From: an uncultured Verrucomicrobiota bacterium
Lineage (GTDB): Bacteria; Verrucomicrobiota; Verrucomicrobiia; Limisphaerales; UBA9464
Assembly (NCBI GenBank): GCA_903922605.1
Contig: CAIXUG010000046.1
Coordinates: forward strand, 1 to 44,960
Reading direction: 5' to 3'
DNA: 44,960 bases
Both the position numbers and the translations under genes were made by a program. Numbering within the stretch: position 1 is the first letter of the stretch; each line of letters starts with the position of its first letter. The notes below the pieces were generated by a model. It worked only from the letters and a program-made list of their open reading frames with translations, did not search any database and was not told the DNA's origin. Shown one piece after another: positions 1 to 8,337 of the stretch.

Positions 1-1
1 G

Positions 2-1837
2 ACCACGCCCGGCCTCGCCGTGACCAAGCTCTGCCCGGCCGTGCCGGTCGCCCCCGGCGGCCTGCTGACCTTCACCGGCACGCTGACCAACACCGGTGAC
101 GTCACCCTGACCAACGTCTTCGTGGTCAACAGCCAGCCCGTGCCCAACACGCCGGTGCTCGGGCCGATCACCCTGGCTCCGGGTTCCGGCACGAACTTCT
201 CGCACAGCTATCTGACCCCGCTCAATGCCTGTGAGGTCACGGATACCTTGACCGCCACTGGCAACAGCGCCGCCACCGGCCTCGTCCTCTCCGACACCGC
301 CACCGCCACCTGCGCACTCGTCACCACGCCGGCCATTGCCGTCATGGAAACCTGCCCGGCCGGACCCGTGACTGCTGGCAGCACCGTGACGTTCACCGGC
401 GAGGTCATCAACTCGGGTGACATCACGTTGACGAACGTCTTCGTGTTCGGGACGCAGCCGACCAACAAGACGCCGCTGCTGGGCCCGATCACGCTCCTCC
501 CCGGAGCCTCGGCCCCGTTCACCGGGAGCTATGTTGCCCTGGGCGGGTCCAACCCGACCACCAACTTCACCATCATCACCAATCAGAGCCTGGTGGTGAT
601 CACGAACAACACGCCCGTTGTGACCACGAATGCCGTGACGCCCACCTTCGGGACCATCAACCCGGTCACCGGAGCCCTCACCGACCGGTTTAACGTCCCT
701 GCCGGTCTGAGCGGACTGATGTACGCGGACCAGGATGAAAACTGGGGGCCCACGCTCTTCTATTCCGTCCGCCATCCCGCCAGCGGTTCCGACCAGTTTG
801 ACGCCATCTCCACCATTCCCCCCGCAGTCGGCGTGGTCACCGATCATTTCGGCCTCAGCTCGATTGGTTACGATGCGCTGACCTTGTCGGCGCCGGATGT
901 CGGCTATGGCGCGGTGAACTTCTACTACCTCCGCCATAACAATGCCGGCGCGTTCACCTTCGGGGTCATCAAGGCCGCCGGGGCCTCCTCCTCGTCGGAT
1001 CTCTGGGCCGTTCCCGGCACCGGCTACACCGGCCTCGCCTTTGCGGCCGCCAATGTCGGCGGGTATGGCGCGAACCTGTTCTATTATGTCCGCCAGGACA
1101 CGACCGGGATCTCGACCTTCGGGACCATCAACCCGACTCCGGGCGGCATCGTCACGGATCGCTACACGGTCGCCCCGAACATGGACACGCTGGTCTTCGT
1201 GCCGGGGGCTGTGTCCACCTGGGGAACGGCGATTTTCGCCTATCTCCGCCATGACGACGTCGGGTCCATCATCGGAACCATCGACCCGGTGACGCATCTC
1301 GCCACCGACCGTCTGCACCTCGGCACCAACCGGCTCAGTACCCTGACCTTTACAGCCACGGACGTGGGCTATGGGCCGAACCTGTTCTATTACCTCCGTC
1401 CGGCCGGGCTCAGCCTGCAGACGAACCTCGTCACGACCTTCACCACCAACACCGTGCTCACCTTCCTGACGAACAGCGTGTTCCTCTTCACGCCGACCAA
1501 CACGGTGACGGCGATCGGGACCGACATCTGCCAGGCCCGGACGGTAACCGCCGCGGCCAACTGCCTCGGACCGGTGACTCCGGGCCCCCTGTTCATCCTG
1601 CCGCTGTCGACGGCCGCCCCGGACGTCAGCAATGCCGCCCTGACCAATGGCGGCTTCATGCTCTCATTTCTCACGGAGAAAGGGAAAAACTTCACCGTTC
1701 AATTTAAGGACGCCTTAAGTGACCCGGTCTGGACCGACCTGGAAACGGTCGTCGGAACGGGCACAAAACGGTCCGTCGTGGACATGGACTCAGGGCAACA
1801 CCCGGCCCGGTTCTACCGGACCCTGTCGACGCCCTGA
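2..1837 (+). CDS. Repeat-rich secreted surface protein, 5'-truncated by the window edge
   Basis: The reading frame is open from base 2, so the true start lies outside the window. At least 611 residues are visible. The N-terminal part holds two DUF11-like Ig-fold repeats of about 95 residues, each with the pattern P..TFTG...N.GD.TLTNVFV followed by P.LGPITL.PG. Next come about five beta-rich repeats of roughly 50 residues built on GTI.P..G..TDR and a YG.NLFYYLR end (around residues 215-465), which look like propeller or solenoid blades. The last 70 residues form the short domain with W.DLE and FYR that ends many verrucomicrobial secreted proteins. The role is probably adhesive or structural at the cell surface, and no enzyme motif is seen. 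A decayed paralogue of its 3' end lies at 7120-7599. A strong terminator follows directly. Confidence 0.85.
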   Translation, partial: TTPGLAVTKLCPAVPVAPGGLLTFTGTLTNTGDVTLTNVFVVNSQPVPNTPVLGPITLAPGSGTNFSHSYLTPLNACEVTDTLTATGNSAATGLVLSDTATATCALVTTPAIAVMETCPAGPVTAGSTVTFTGEVINSGDITLTNVFVFGTQPTNKTPLLGPITLLPGASAPFTGSYVALGGSNPTTNFTIITNQSLVVITNNTPVVTTNAVTPTFGTINPVTGALTDRFNVPAGLSGLMYADQDENWGPTLFYSVRHPASGSDQFDAISTIPPAVGVVTDHFGLSSIGYDALTLSAPDVGYGAVNFYYLRHNNAGAFTFGVIKAAGASSSSDLWAVPGTGYTGLAFAAANVGGYGANLFYYVRQDTTGISTFGTINPTPGGIVTDRYTVAPNMDTLVFVPGAVSTWGTAIFAYLRHDDVGSIIGTIDPVTHLATDRLHLGTNRLSTLTFTATDVGYGPNLFYYLRPAGLSLQTNLVTTFTTNTVLTFLTNSVFLFTPTNTVTAIGTDICQARTVTAAANCLGPVTPGPLFILPLSTAAPDVSNAALTNGGFMLSFLTEKGKNFTVQFKDALSDPVWTDLETVVGTGTKRSVVDMDSGQHPARFYRTLSTP

Positions 1838-1864
1838 CCAACGGAACTGTGGTGAGTGCGACAG

Positions 1865-1899
1865 CCCAGCCCGAGGCGAATTCCTCGGGCTGGGTTTTT
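1865..1899 (+). terminator. Rho-independent terminator after the surface-protein gene
   Basis: A perfect 12-bp GC-rich stem (1865-1876 with 1883-1894), a 6-nt loop CGAATT and a run of five T lie 28 bases after the stop codon at 1837. Confidence 0.93.
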
Positions 1900-2183
1900 C
1901 ATTCCGGCGCGGGACTTGGAGCTACGGAGAGAAGCGAGCAGACGAGCTTGGGAGCAGGTGCGGCGAACGCAGTGGCGTCCTGGTGCGGGTGGCTTGCCAC
2001 CGCTTTTGGCCGTGAGCGCCGCTCACGAATAGCGACCCAGGTTTGCGCGCACCATCGCTCGCGCCCGAAAGCGGCAACTGCGCCTCGCTCCGCCGCCCGC
2101 ACTCCACGACGCGCGCGCGCTCATCGCCGGCATCGGGACCCGAGTGTCCACATGCCTTCCAAGTTCAGCGGGTGATCGCAAGT
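1900..2183. other. Gap without a convincing gene; small perfect palindromes
   Basis: Short open frames exist here, but they have no recognisable protein features and overlap each other on both strands, as expected for GC-rich non-coding DNA. The gap contains two perfect hairpins: GGTGGCTTGCCACC at 1988-2001, and an 8-bp stem with a one-base centre at 2011-2027. It lies between the convergent surface-protein gene and the minus-strand operon. It could be the relic of a mobile or repeated element. No terminator for the minus-strand operon was recognised in it. Confidence 0.4.
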
Positions 2184-2702
2184 TCAACGACGAACGACAC
2201 CGCCCAGCACACGGTCATTCGGGCGGAATCCCGTCCGGGTGAAGGGCGACCGGATAAGCCACCAGCCAAGGACGACAAACAGGACCCCGTTCGCCAGCCA
2301 GAGCATGTCGAACAGGAACTGATGCGGGTGACCGGGGAGAACGTGATGAATCCCAAGCAACTGATGATCAATCACGCCCTCCAGGAAATTGAACCCGCCG
2401 CATCCCGCCAGCATGGAGCCCGATAAAACCCGGCCGTTCCACCCCGCGCCAGCGTGACGTGGGGCGCGAAAAAGCATCACCGTTCCTGCCAGCGACACCA
2501 GCCAGAGACCCAAATGGAAGAATCCATCCTGCGTATTCTCAAGCTGGAGCTGCCCGATGGAGGTGGGCTGGCAATGCGGGGCATAGCAGACCAGATGATG
2601 CCAGCCGAGAATCTGATGAAGCACGATCCCGTCCGCAAAGCCGCCGAACCCCACGCCGAGCACCAGGCCGGCCCGGATCAACGGATTTCCAGGGATTGGC
2701 AT
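2184..2702 (-). CDS. DUF2243-family membrane protein
   Basis: This 172-residue protein has four hydrophobic segments. Its conserved residues, including GF.DGIVLHQILGWHH near the N-terminus, NLEGVIDHQLLGIHH-like histidines in the middle and H.H near residue 135, fit the DUF2243 (COG4329) family of predicted integral membrane proteins. The repeated H.ILGWHH / H.LLGIHH motifs suggest a metal or heme site within the membrane, which is inference. The biochemical role of the family is unknown. It is the last gene of the four-gene minus-strand operon: its ATG lies one base after the stop codon of the decarboxylase upstream, so translation is probably coupled. Confidence 0.85.
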   Translation of the reverse strand: MPIPGNPLIRAGLVLGVGFGGFADGIVLHQILGWHHLVCYAPHCQPTSIGQLQLENTQDGFFHLGLWLVSLAGTVMLFRAPRHAGAGWNGRVLSGSMLAGCGGFNFLEGVIDHQLLGIHHVLPGHPHQFLFDMLWLANGVLFVVLGWWLIRSPFTRTGFRPNDRVLGGVVRR

Positions 2703-2703
2703 A

Positions 2704-4407
2704 TTAGCAACCTTCGCCCGAATCGAGCTGATTGGCCTTCGCCATGGACCGTCCGGCGCTGCGCAGCGCCTCAGGACAATCCCAACGTCCGGTGTGAACC
2801 TCGATGAACACGAGACCGGCCGCTCCGGCCGCCTTCGTCAACGCGTCCTCGAGCTCCCCTTCCGTGCGGACCTCAAGACCCGGGCGGCCACCGAAAACCT
2901 CCATGAGCCGGTGATAGCGCCAGGGTTGAAGGTCATTATAGGGACGGTCGCAGATCACACGCTCAATCGTATAGCCGTCATTGTTGATGAGAAATAAGGC
3001 GCACGGAAGCTTTTGCCGGATGATGGTCGAGACATCCTGGCAGGTCACCTGGAAGGACCCGTCGCCAATGAACAGCACGAGGGGACGGCCGGGCCCCGCC
3101 AAACCGGCGCCCAAAGTGGCCCCGACCGTAAAACCGATTGATCCGTAGAAGCTCTGGCCGATGAAGGTCGCTCCCGCCGGCAGGAGCGTCTCGGCGGCGC
3201 AGAAGAGGGACACGCCCGTTTCGGCGATGACGATGGAATTGTCCGCCAGAAAATGACTCACGCGGTCGAAGAAGCGCCGGATCGTGATGGGTTTCGCCGC
3301 TTCAGGTTGATACGGCTCGGTGCGCCGGTGAACACAGCCGGCCGTGGCGCTATGAATTTCCAAGGTCGAGCGATCCCGGAGCGGGAGCTTTTCCGTCAGC
3401 CCCAGGATGAAATCGCGGAGCGACACGTTCTCGTAACAGCGATCCTTGATCTTCACGGAACGGATGTTCGCCCGGATTGACTTTGCCTCGTCGAGCTGGG
3501 CCGTGAAACCACCCGTGTTAAAATCGGTCAGCAGGGCTCCCAACTGCAGGATACAATCGGCTGATTCCACGCGCTGGCGCACGTAGTCGCGGCTCCGGTC
3601 ACCCTCGTAGAGGCCGATGAATTGCGGGTGCTGTTCCGAAAGGACGGTCTTGCCCAGCATCATCGTGGCATACGGGAATCCGGTCCTGCCGAGCAGGCCG
3701 GCGAATTCGCCCTGCAGTTTGAAGCGGATCAGCTCGACGTCGCCGATCACGACCGGCTTCCGGGACATGTTCAGCATCCCCAGCGCCTCCCTGACCGCTT
3801 CATGGAGCGCTGCCGGATCGCTGGCGGCCGGTGCCGGGAAAACAAATGCGCCGGGCCGGTTGCAGGTCATCAGCACCACGTCGGCAGGGATGCTGATGTA
3901 AACGGGCAGCCGCGTGAGAAGACAGGCCGACAACACCCGGTCAATCTCGGCGGGCGCAGTTTCGCCGCTCGCCAGCTGCGTGGCCGCGGTGGTGACGGAT
4001 TCATACATCCGCATGGGAATCTGATAATCGCCCAGCGTGTGATGCAGCAGCGGCCGCGTGCGAAAATAGGCCGTCGCGGGTGAGCCCGTGATCGCCACCA
4101 CCGGAACTTTCTCAGCAAAAGCCCCGGCCAGACCGTTGATGGCGCTCAATTCGCCGACGCCGTAGGTCGTGGCGAAGGCGCCGATACCATGGATGCGCGC
4201 GTATCCGTCAGCGGCGCAGGCGGCGTTGAGCTCGTTGCAGGTACCCACATAGGTGATGTCGCTTTTCAGCACCTGATTGAAAAAGCCCAGGACAAAATCT
4301 CCGGGCACACCGAACAGGTGATCCACGCCGATCTGTTTTAACCGGATAAGCAGGTATTCGGCCACGGTGACCCGGTCGTCCCTTGCCTGAATGGATTGGT
4401 GTAACAT
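2704..4407 (-). CDS. ThDP-dependent 2-oxo acid decarboxylase (pyruvate/indolepyruvate decarboxylase family)
   Basis: The 567-residue protein has the full three-domain layout and usual length of the pyruvate/indolepyruvate/phenylpyruvate decarboxylase family, which releases CO2 from a 2-oxo acid to give an aldehyde. Family catalytic residues are visible: Asp37 in GVPGDF, Glu59 in CNELNAA (the cofactor-activating glutamate), the His122-His123 pair in LLHHTLGD, and the ThDP-Mg motif GDGSFQVT...NNDGYTIE with the expected glutamate. The His pair separates it from acetolactate synthases. The natural substrate cannot be read from the sequence. It starts 11 bases after the stop of the PSD-like gene and ends one base before the DUF2243 gene, so it is part of an operon. 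The two neighbouring decarboxylases suggest linked amino-acid or keto-acid metabolism, but this is inference. Confidence 0.88.
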   Translation of the reverse strand: MLHQSIQARDDRVTVAEYLLIRLKQIGVDHLFGVPGDFVLGFFNQVLKSDITYVGTCNELNAACAADGYARIHGIGAFATTYGVGELSAINGLAGAFAEKVPVVAITGSPATAYFRTRPLLHHTLGDYQIPMRMYESVTTAATQLASGETAPAEIDRVLSACLLTRLPVYISIPADVVLMTCNRPGAFVFPAPAASDPAALHEAVREALGMLNMSRKPVVIGDVELIRFKLQGEFAGLLGRTGFPYATMMLGKTVLSEQHPQFIGLYEGDRSRDYVRQRVESADCILQLGALLTDFNTGGFTAQLDEAKSIRANIRSVKIKDRCYENVSLRDFILGLTEKLPLRDRSTLEIHSATAGCVHRRTEPYQPEAAKPITIRRFFDRVSHFLADNSIVIAETGVSLFCAAETLLPAGATFIGQSFYGSIGFTVGATLGAGLAGPGRPLVLFIGDGSFQVTCQDVSTIIRQKLPCALFLINNDGYTIERVICDRPYNDLQPWRYHRLMEVFGGRPGLEVRTEGELEDALTKAAGAAGLVFIEVHTGRWDCPEALRSAGRSMAKANQLDSGEGC

Positions 4408-4418
4408 GGTGAGACTGC

Positions 4419-5465
4419 CTACACGGGGTCAGGCCGACTGTTGATTGCCTGGCCGATTTCTCTCCCTTGGTTATAATGGCTGCCGACCGTGGCATCGAGC
4501 CGGACCCGGCCTGCCTCGAAAAGGGTCACGATGTCCGAACCGCCAAAGGAAAAGAATCCAAACTCCTCCCCCTTGCGAAGCGCCGCGCCCACCTCGGCGG
4601 TGAGATTTACGGACGAGACCTGCGCCATGCCGATCGGCAGCACCGCCACGCAGCCCAATGGGGAATCCAGCACGATCAACCCCCGGTCCTGCGCAAATTG
4701 GTAGCCGGTCCCGTCGACAATCCCGAGTGATCCGTCAGGCCTACTGACCACGTCCATGGTCGCCTGGCCCGGAATCTTGCGCGCCTCCCTGACCACGCCG
4801 GCCACCGGAACGTGGAACCAGTGGTAGTCATTGATGTTCAGAAAGCTGTGCGTAAAGATTCCACCCCGGAATTTGTCCTGATACGGACTGCCTTCAAGGA
4901 GATCAAATATCGACCACGTCAATCCCTTCACCGTGATCTTCGAGTCGTCCTGGATCGCCCATTGCCCTTGGAAGACGCTGTCTGCCGGAGAAACGATGAT
5001 GCTGTCATCGCTCCAGGAATCCACCGGCCGCTTCCCGGGCCGCACCTGGCGCGCGAAAAACTGGTTGAACGTCAGCCATCCGCTCGGCGCCACGTAATAA
5101 TCCCCCAGATGGTAGTCGGGGTTGGAGAGGAAGCTGGGGATATCCCGCGCGGATTCCGTGGTGTCGAGAAAGGCCCCCCAATCCTTGGCGAACTTGCAAA
5201 CCCATTGCTGAAAGGACGCGTCCCGTTGCAAGACACCCCCGGGAGACAGGGCGATGAGATAATAGAACTTCAGGACAAACGGGTTCAAATCCCTGTCCCT
5301 TGGGATCAACGTGACCATCTCATCCAAGAAGTCGTAATACTGCGGCAGGGTCGCAATCCCCGGGCGGACCGCCTTGCGGATTGATTCCTGGAGGGCTTCC
5401 GCCAGTTTCGGCATCGCTTCCAGAAGCGCGATCAGTTCAATGACGATGGGTTGATGGTGGGTCAT
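4419..5465 (-). CDS. Phosphatidylserine-decarboxylase-like pyruvoyl enzyme
   Basis: The protein has 348 residues. The C-terminal two thirds match the phosphatidylserine decarboxylase fold (FNQFFAR.VRPG.RP near 130-145, SPADS near 160, H..NINDYHWFH.PV.G near 210-225). The N-terminal ~100 residues resemble the PSDC-associated domain (PF12588) found in soluble PSD-like proteins. The self-processing site, normally LGST, reads FGGSD here, with Ser310 as the predicted pyruvoyl precursor. This variant, the absence of a membrane anchor and the extra N-terminal domain point away from the ordinary lipid enzyme. They point toward PSD-like decarboxylases acting on small molecules, a group that includes the fungal tryptophan decarboxylase PsiD. 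The substrate is unknown. The gene is second in the operon, 56 bases after the cytochrome gene. Confidence 0.82.
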   Translation of the reverse strand: MTHHQPIVIELIALLEAMPKLAEALQESIRKAVRPGIATLPQYYDFLDEMVTLIPRDRDLNPFVLKFYYLIALSPGGVLQRDASFQQWVCKFAKDWGAFLDTTESARDIPSFLSNPDYHLGDYYVAPSGWLTFNQFFARQVRPGKRPVDSWSDDSIIVSPADSVFQGQWAIQDDSKITVKGLTWSIFDLLEGSPYQDKFRGGIFTHSFLNINDYHWFHVPVAGVVREARKIPGQATMDVVSRPDGSLGIVDGTGYQFAQDRGLIVLDSPLGCVAVLPIGMAQVSSVNLTAEVGAALRKGEEFGFFSFGGSDIVTLFEAGRVRLDATVGSHYNQGREIGQAINSRPDPV

Positions 5466-5521
5466 GATTCCAAATGTCCGGCCTGGTTGTGACTGGCTTC
5501 AATCCACGGGGTGTGGCCACG

Positions 5522-6904
5522 TCACAACGCCCGCAAAAAGGCCAGCAGATCGCCCTTTTCCGCCGCGCTGAGCTTGGATCCCAAAATCAGGTTAAAGAAC
5601 TCGATGGCGTCCTCCAGGGTCAGCAATCGGCCGTCATGGAGGTAAGGCGGGGAATCCTTGATCCCGCGCAGTGGGAACGTCTTGATCGGGCCGTCCGCAC
5701 TGGCGACCCGGCCTTGGAGGGTGCGGGTCTTGAAAAACCGCTCCACCTGGAGGTTGTGCATCGTGTTGTCGGTGTAATAAGGCGGTGTGTGGCAGGCCGC
5801 GCATTGCGCTTTGCCAAAGAAAAGGTCCTGGCCGCGAAGCTCGGAGGCGGAGGCCTTTTCCGGAATTAACCGTCCGAACAGGTCGAGCTTGGGCGCGGGC
5901 GGAAAATCGAGCAGCTCCTGAAACTCCGCCATGAAATGGACCTGGCTGCCCCGCTCCAGGATATTTGCCCCCTTCTTGGTGGCGAGCACCGGATCACCAT
6001 CAAAGTACGCCGCCCGCTGTTCAAACTCGGTGAAGTCCTCCACGGTCTTCAGGGCCCGTTGCGAGCCGAAAAGGCGCTGGATGTTCACGCCCCGGAGCGA
6101 CGGCGTATCGATCCGATGGCGGTATTCCTGCGGCCGCACGTCACCGGCAAGATGCGTCGCGCCGTTGGCGTGGCCGTTGGCATGGCAATCGAAGCAGGCC
6201 ACGCCCCGGCTCGGCCGTTCGGAACGGCGGTCGCCGGTCTGATTGAACTGCTGCTGGGGAAACGGGGTCAGCAGCAGTCGCAGCCCCTCGATCTGCTTCG
6301 GATTCAGAATGCCGTCGAACAGCTCAAAATAGTTGTCGATGGTGACGAGCTTGCCCTGGGAGACGTCGCCGAGGTCCGGGCGTGTGGTCAAAAAGATCGG
6401 CGCGGGAAATTCCGGGAGAAAGTGATCGGGCAGATCAAAATCCAGATCGAACCGCGTCAAATCCCGCCCTTCCTGCCGCTTGATTTCGGCGATCTCAAAC
6501 AGCGGAAACACCATGCCGCCCTCCGGGTGATTCGGATGCGGCAGCGGCAGAAAACCCGGCGGAAACAAATCGCCGTCGCGGATTTCCCCGGGTGTCAGCG
6601 TGCCCAGCCTCTCCCAGCTGGTGCCGGGGGCGAGTTTTACCCGGATGCCCTGTTGGACGGGCTTGCCGCGGGTCATGGCAATCCCGGGCGAGGGATCGTT
6701 GCGCAAATCGTAACGCGTCTGCAGAAGTTCCGCCTGCCGTTTCGTCACGGCGGCCTTCTCCGCTTTCATCCGGACCATCGTGGCGGAGAACTCCTCCTTC
6801 GGGACCACGGGTGAGTAGCTCGATTTTCTTTCCTCCTGTCCCAGTAACGAGCTGCCGCAACATGATGTCATCAGGACCAGCAATGGCATCATATTGCGTT
6901 TCAT
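5522..6904 (-). CDS. Secreted di-heme c-type cytochrome, cytochrome c peroxidase/MauG-like
   Basis: The 460-residue protein begins with a short hydrophobic export signal containing a Cys pair near residue 15 (possible lipoprotein signal, not a perfect lipobox). Two c-type heme motifs are present: CFDCH near residue 235 and CAACH near residue 366. The C-terminal signature F.LRGI.DSPPYLHDGRL.TLEDAIEFFN is typical of the bacterial di-heme peroxidase / MauG superfamily. It is longer than classical CcpA (about 320-340 residues) because of about 200 extra N-terminal residues. It should act in the periplasm in electron transfer or oxidation. It is the first gene of the minus-strand operon. The 5' leader (6905-7119) shows no clear promoter, only a CCCTATAGGG palindrome at 7045-7054. 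Confidence 0.85.
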   Translation of the reverse strand: MKRNMMPLLVLMTSCCGSSLLGQEERKSSYSPVVPKEEFSATMVRMKAEKAAVTKRQAELLQTRYDLRNDPSPGIAMTRGKPVQQGIRVKLAPGTSWERLGTLTPGEIRDGDLFPPGFLPLPHPNHPEGGMVFPLFEIAEIKRQEGRDLTRFDLDFDLPDHFLPEFPAPIFLTTRPDLGDVSQGKLVTIDNYFELFDGILNPKQIEGLRLLLTPFPQQQFNQTGDRRSERPSRGVACFDCHANGHANGATHLAGDVRPQEYRHRIDTPSLRGVNIQRLFGSQRALKTVEDFTEFEQRAAYFDGDPVLATKKGANILERGSQVHFMAEFQELLDFPPAPKLDLFGRLIPEKASASELRGQDLFFGKAQCAACHTPPYYTDNTMHNLQVERFFKTRTLQGRVASADGPIKTFPLRGIKDSPPYLHDGRLLTLEDAIEFFNLILGSKLSAAEKGDLLAFLRAL

Positions 6905-7119
6905 CTTGATCTAATAGTCGGAGATCCCCAAGCCGGGCCGGCTTTGCGTGGTTGTACTGACCGCCAGTGGCTGGTCCCAAAATCTGTTCTGAAGTTTCAG
7001 ACAGATACCCTCAAAATTCGCCGCTGCCTGCAATGGGGTCTTCACCCTATAGGGCGTGCCAGGGTTCCGGCCATATGCCTGTGCGCATTGTGGATGCCAG
7101 GCTGGCGCCCCTGGTTTCC

Positions 7120-7599
7120 ATCGGTCCTTGGCAACAACGCGGCTCAGGGTAAAAACCTCTGCGCTATTGCCTCCGCCCTGCGGGAATCACCCTGCGGACG
7201 AACTTCACCTCCACCACGGTGCGCAGCTTCCTGACCAACCGCGTGGTCAATTCGTCGCGCACCGACACGGTCCTGGCGGTCGGGATCGACATCTGCCAGA
7301 CCCGGACTGTGACCGCCGCCGCCAACTGCCTCGGCCCGGTCGATCCAAGCACCCTGGCCATTCTGCCGCCGCTGGCCGGCCCGGCCATCAGCCTTCCCGC
7401 CTTCGCCAATGGCCAGTTCCCCCTCTCCTTCCCCACGGAGAACGGGAAATCATACACGGTGCAATTTAAGAACGACCTGAGCGACCCGGTCTGGACCGAC
7501 CTGCAAACGCTCGTCGGCAACGGCGGCAATCTGCCCGTCATGGATGCGGAAGCGGCCCAACACCAGGCCCGGTATTATCGGATCCTGGCGAAGCCCTGA
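7120..7599 (+). pseudogene. Decayed 3' end of a paralogue of the surface protein at 2-1837
   Basis: From about 7120 on, the DNA aligns with 1350-1837 of the first gene. The matches include RTVTAAANCLGPV, ILPPL versus ILPLS, the V.FK..LSDPVWTDL stretch and the Q.ARYYRIL ending. Upstream of about 7175 the match continues at DNA level but the reading frame is broken: the segment equivalent to NLFYYLR carries a 2-base insertion. No signal peptide, DUF11 or complete blade repeat remains. A 126-residue open frame (7219-7599) survives but has no plausible start context. It is best read as a gene remnant. The minus-strand operon lies between this remnant and the intact copy. Confidence 0.75.
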
Positions 7600-7702
7600 G
7601 AAACGCAATGGAGGTGCGTGCGTCCGCCTTCCAATGGCAGGACGGCTGGCTGGCTGGCTGGACCTTGGCGCCGCCCCATCCAGGGGGTGCGCGGCGCGCG
7701 GC

Positions 7703-8146
7703 TCAGGGCTTGGCTTTCGCAGTCGCCGGGCGGCGGACGGGCGGTTTCGCGGTCTTCGGGGCGGCTTTCGCCGCCTTGGGGGCGGTCTTGGCCGCCGTTT
7801 TGGCACGGGGCGCAGTGGGCGACCTCTTGGGCGCGGCGGCTTTGGCGGGATTGTTCAGCTGGAGCAGCCAGGACTCCGGATCGCCGACGGCGGCGGTCCA
7901 GGAACCCCGGCCCGGGCGCGTGATCACGAATTCTCCGGATCGGACGCCAAGCAGGATCTCCCGCTGATGCAATGACCGTGTAGAGCCAGCCACGTCACGC
8001 CGGTAGCGGACATAGTAGCCATCCATTCCTGTCACCTCAAAACGCAGACCGTCAGTCACACGCTGAAGTTCATCACCCTTACGAAACAGATTGATAAGGT
8101 GCCTAGTTTGCCTGAATGCGGGGGAAAATGCAAAGGTTTGTGACAA
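7703..8146 (-). CDS. Hypothetical protein with basic Ala/Lys/Pro-rich tail
   Basis: The frame encodes up to 147 residues. The N-terminal half (about 25-85) looks like a small folded domain (F.KGDELQRVTDGLRFEVTGMDGYYVRYRRD) of no family I recognise. The last 55 residues are low-complexity Ala-Lys-Pro-Thr with repeats of the AAPKTA/KTAAK type, like the tail of histone H1 or bacterial H1-like proteins, which suggests nucleic-acid binding. The start is uncertain: the longest frame uses TTG at 8146, and the first codons (8090-8146) look more like an AT-rich leader than coding DNA, so translation may begin further in. It runs divergently from the O-antigen ligase-like gene. Confidence 0.6.
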   Translation of the reverse strand: MSQTFAFSPAFRQTRHLINLFRKGDELQRVTDGLRFEVTGMDGYYVRYRRDVAGSTRSLHQREILLGVRSGEFVITRPGRGSWTAAVGDPESWLLQLNNPAKAAAPKRSPTAPRAKTAAKTAPKAAKAAPKTAKPPVRRPATAKAKP

Positions 8147-8185
8147 CTTGAAATCAACCTGGGCCTATCCGGTCGCGGAATCCCT

Positions 8186-8220
8186 GTGGGAAGGGCTTTC
8201 CCACGTACCTTGCGCAAGGT
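8186..8220. other. Two adjacent hairpins between divergent genes
   Basis: A stem GTGGGAA/TTCCCAC (8186-8192 with 8198-8204) is followed by a perfect 14-bp palindrome ACCTTGCGCAAGGT (8207-8220). They sit in the 191-base gap between two divergently transcribed genes. Neither is followed by a T run, so an operator or structured leader is more likely than a terminator. No other element is recognised in this gap. Confidence 0.4.
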
Positions 8221-8337
8221 GCAGAATCCAGCCCGTAACCCCCTTGGAACGGCGGCGGAAAATCACGTAAGGCCGTGAATTGAGCTTAGTTCGGCCTTCC
8301 GCTTGGCCATCGAGTTGCTTAAACTCGCATTTTCAAG

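Noticed and set aside
1849-2175. 108-residue plus-strand frame after the first terminator
   Set aside because: It covers the terminator, is Arg/Ser/Ala-rich and has no family features or start signal.
5281-5310. A GGGTTCAAATCCC-like sequence resembling a tRNA T-loop
   Set aside because: It lies inside the PSD-like coding sequence and no acceptor, D or anticodon stem can be built around it.
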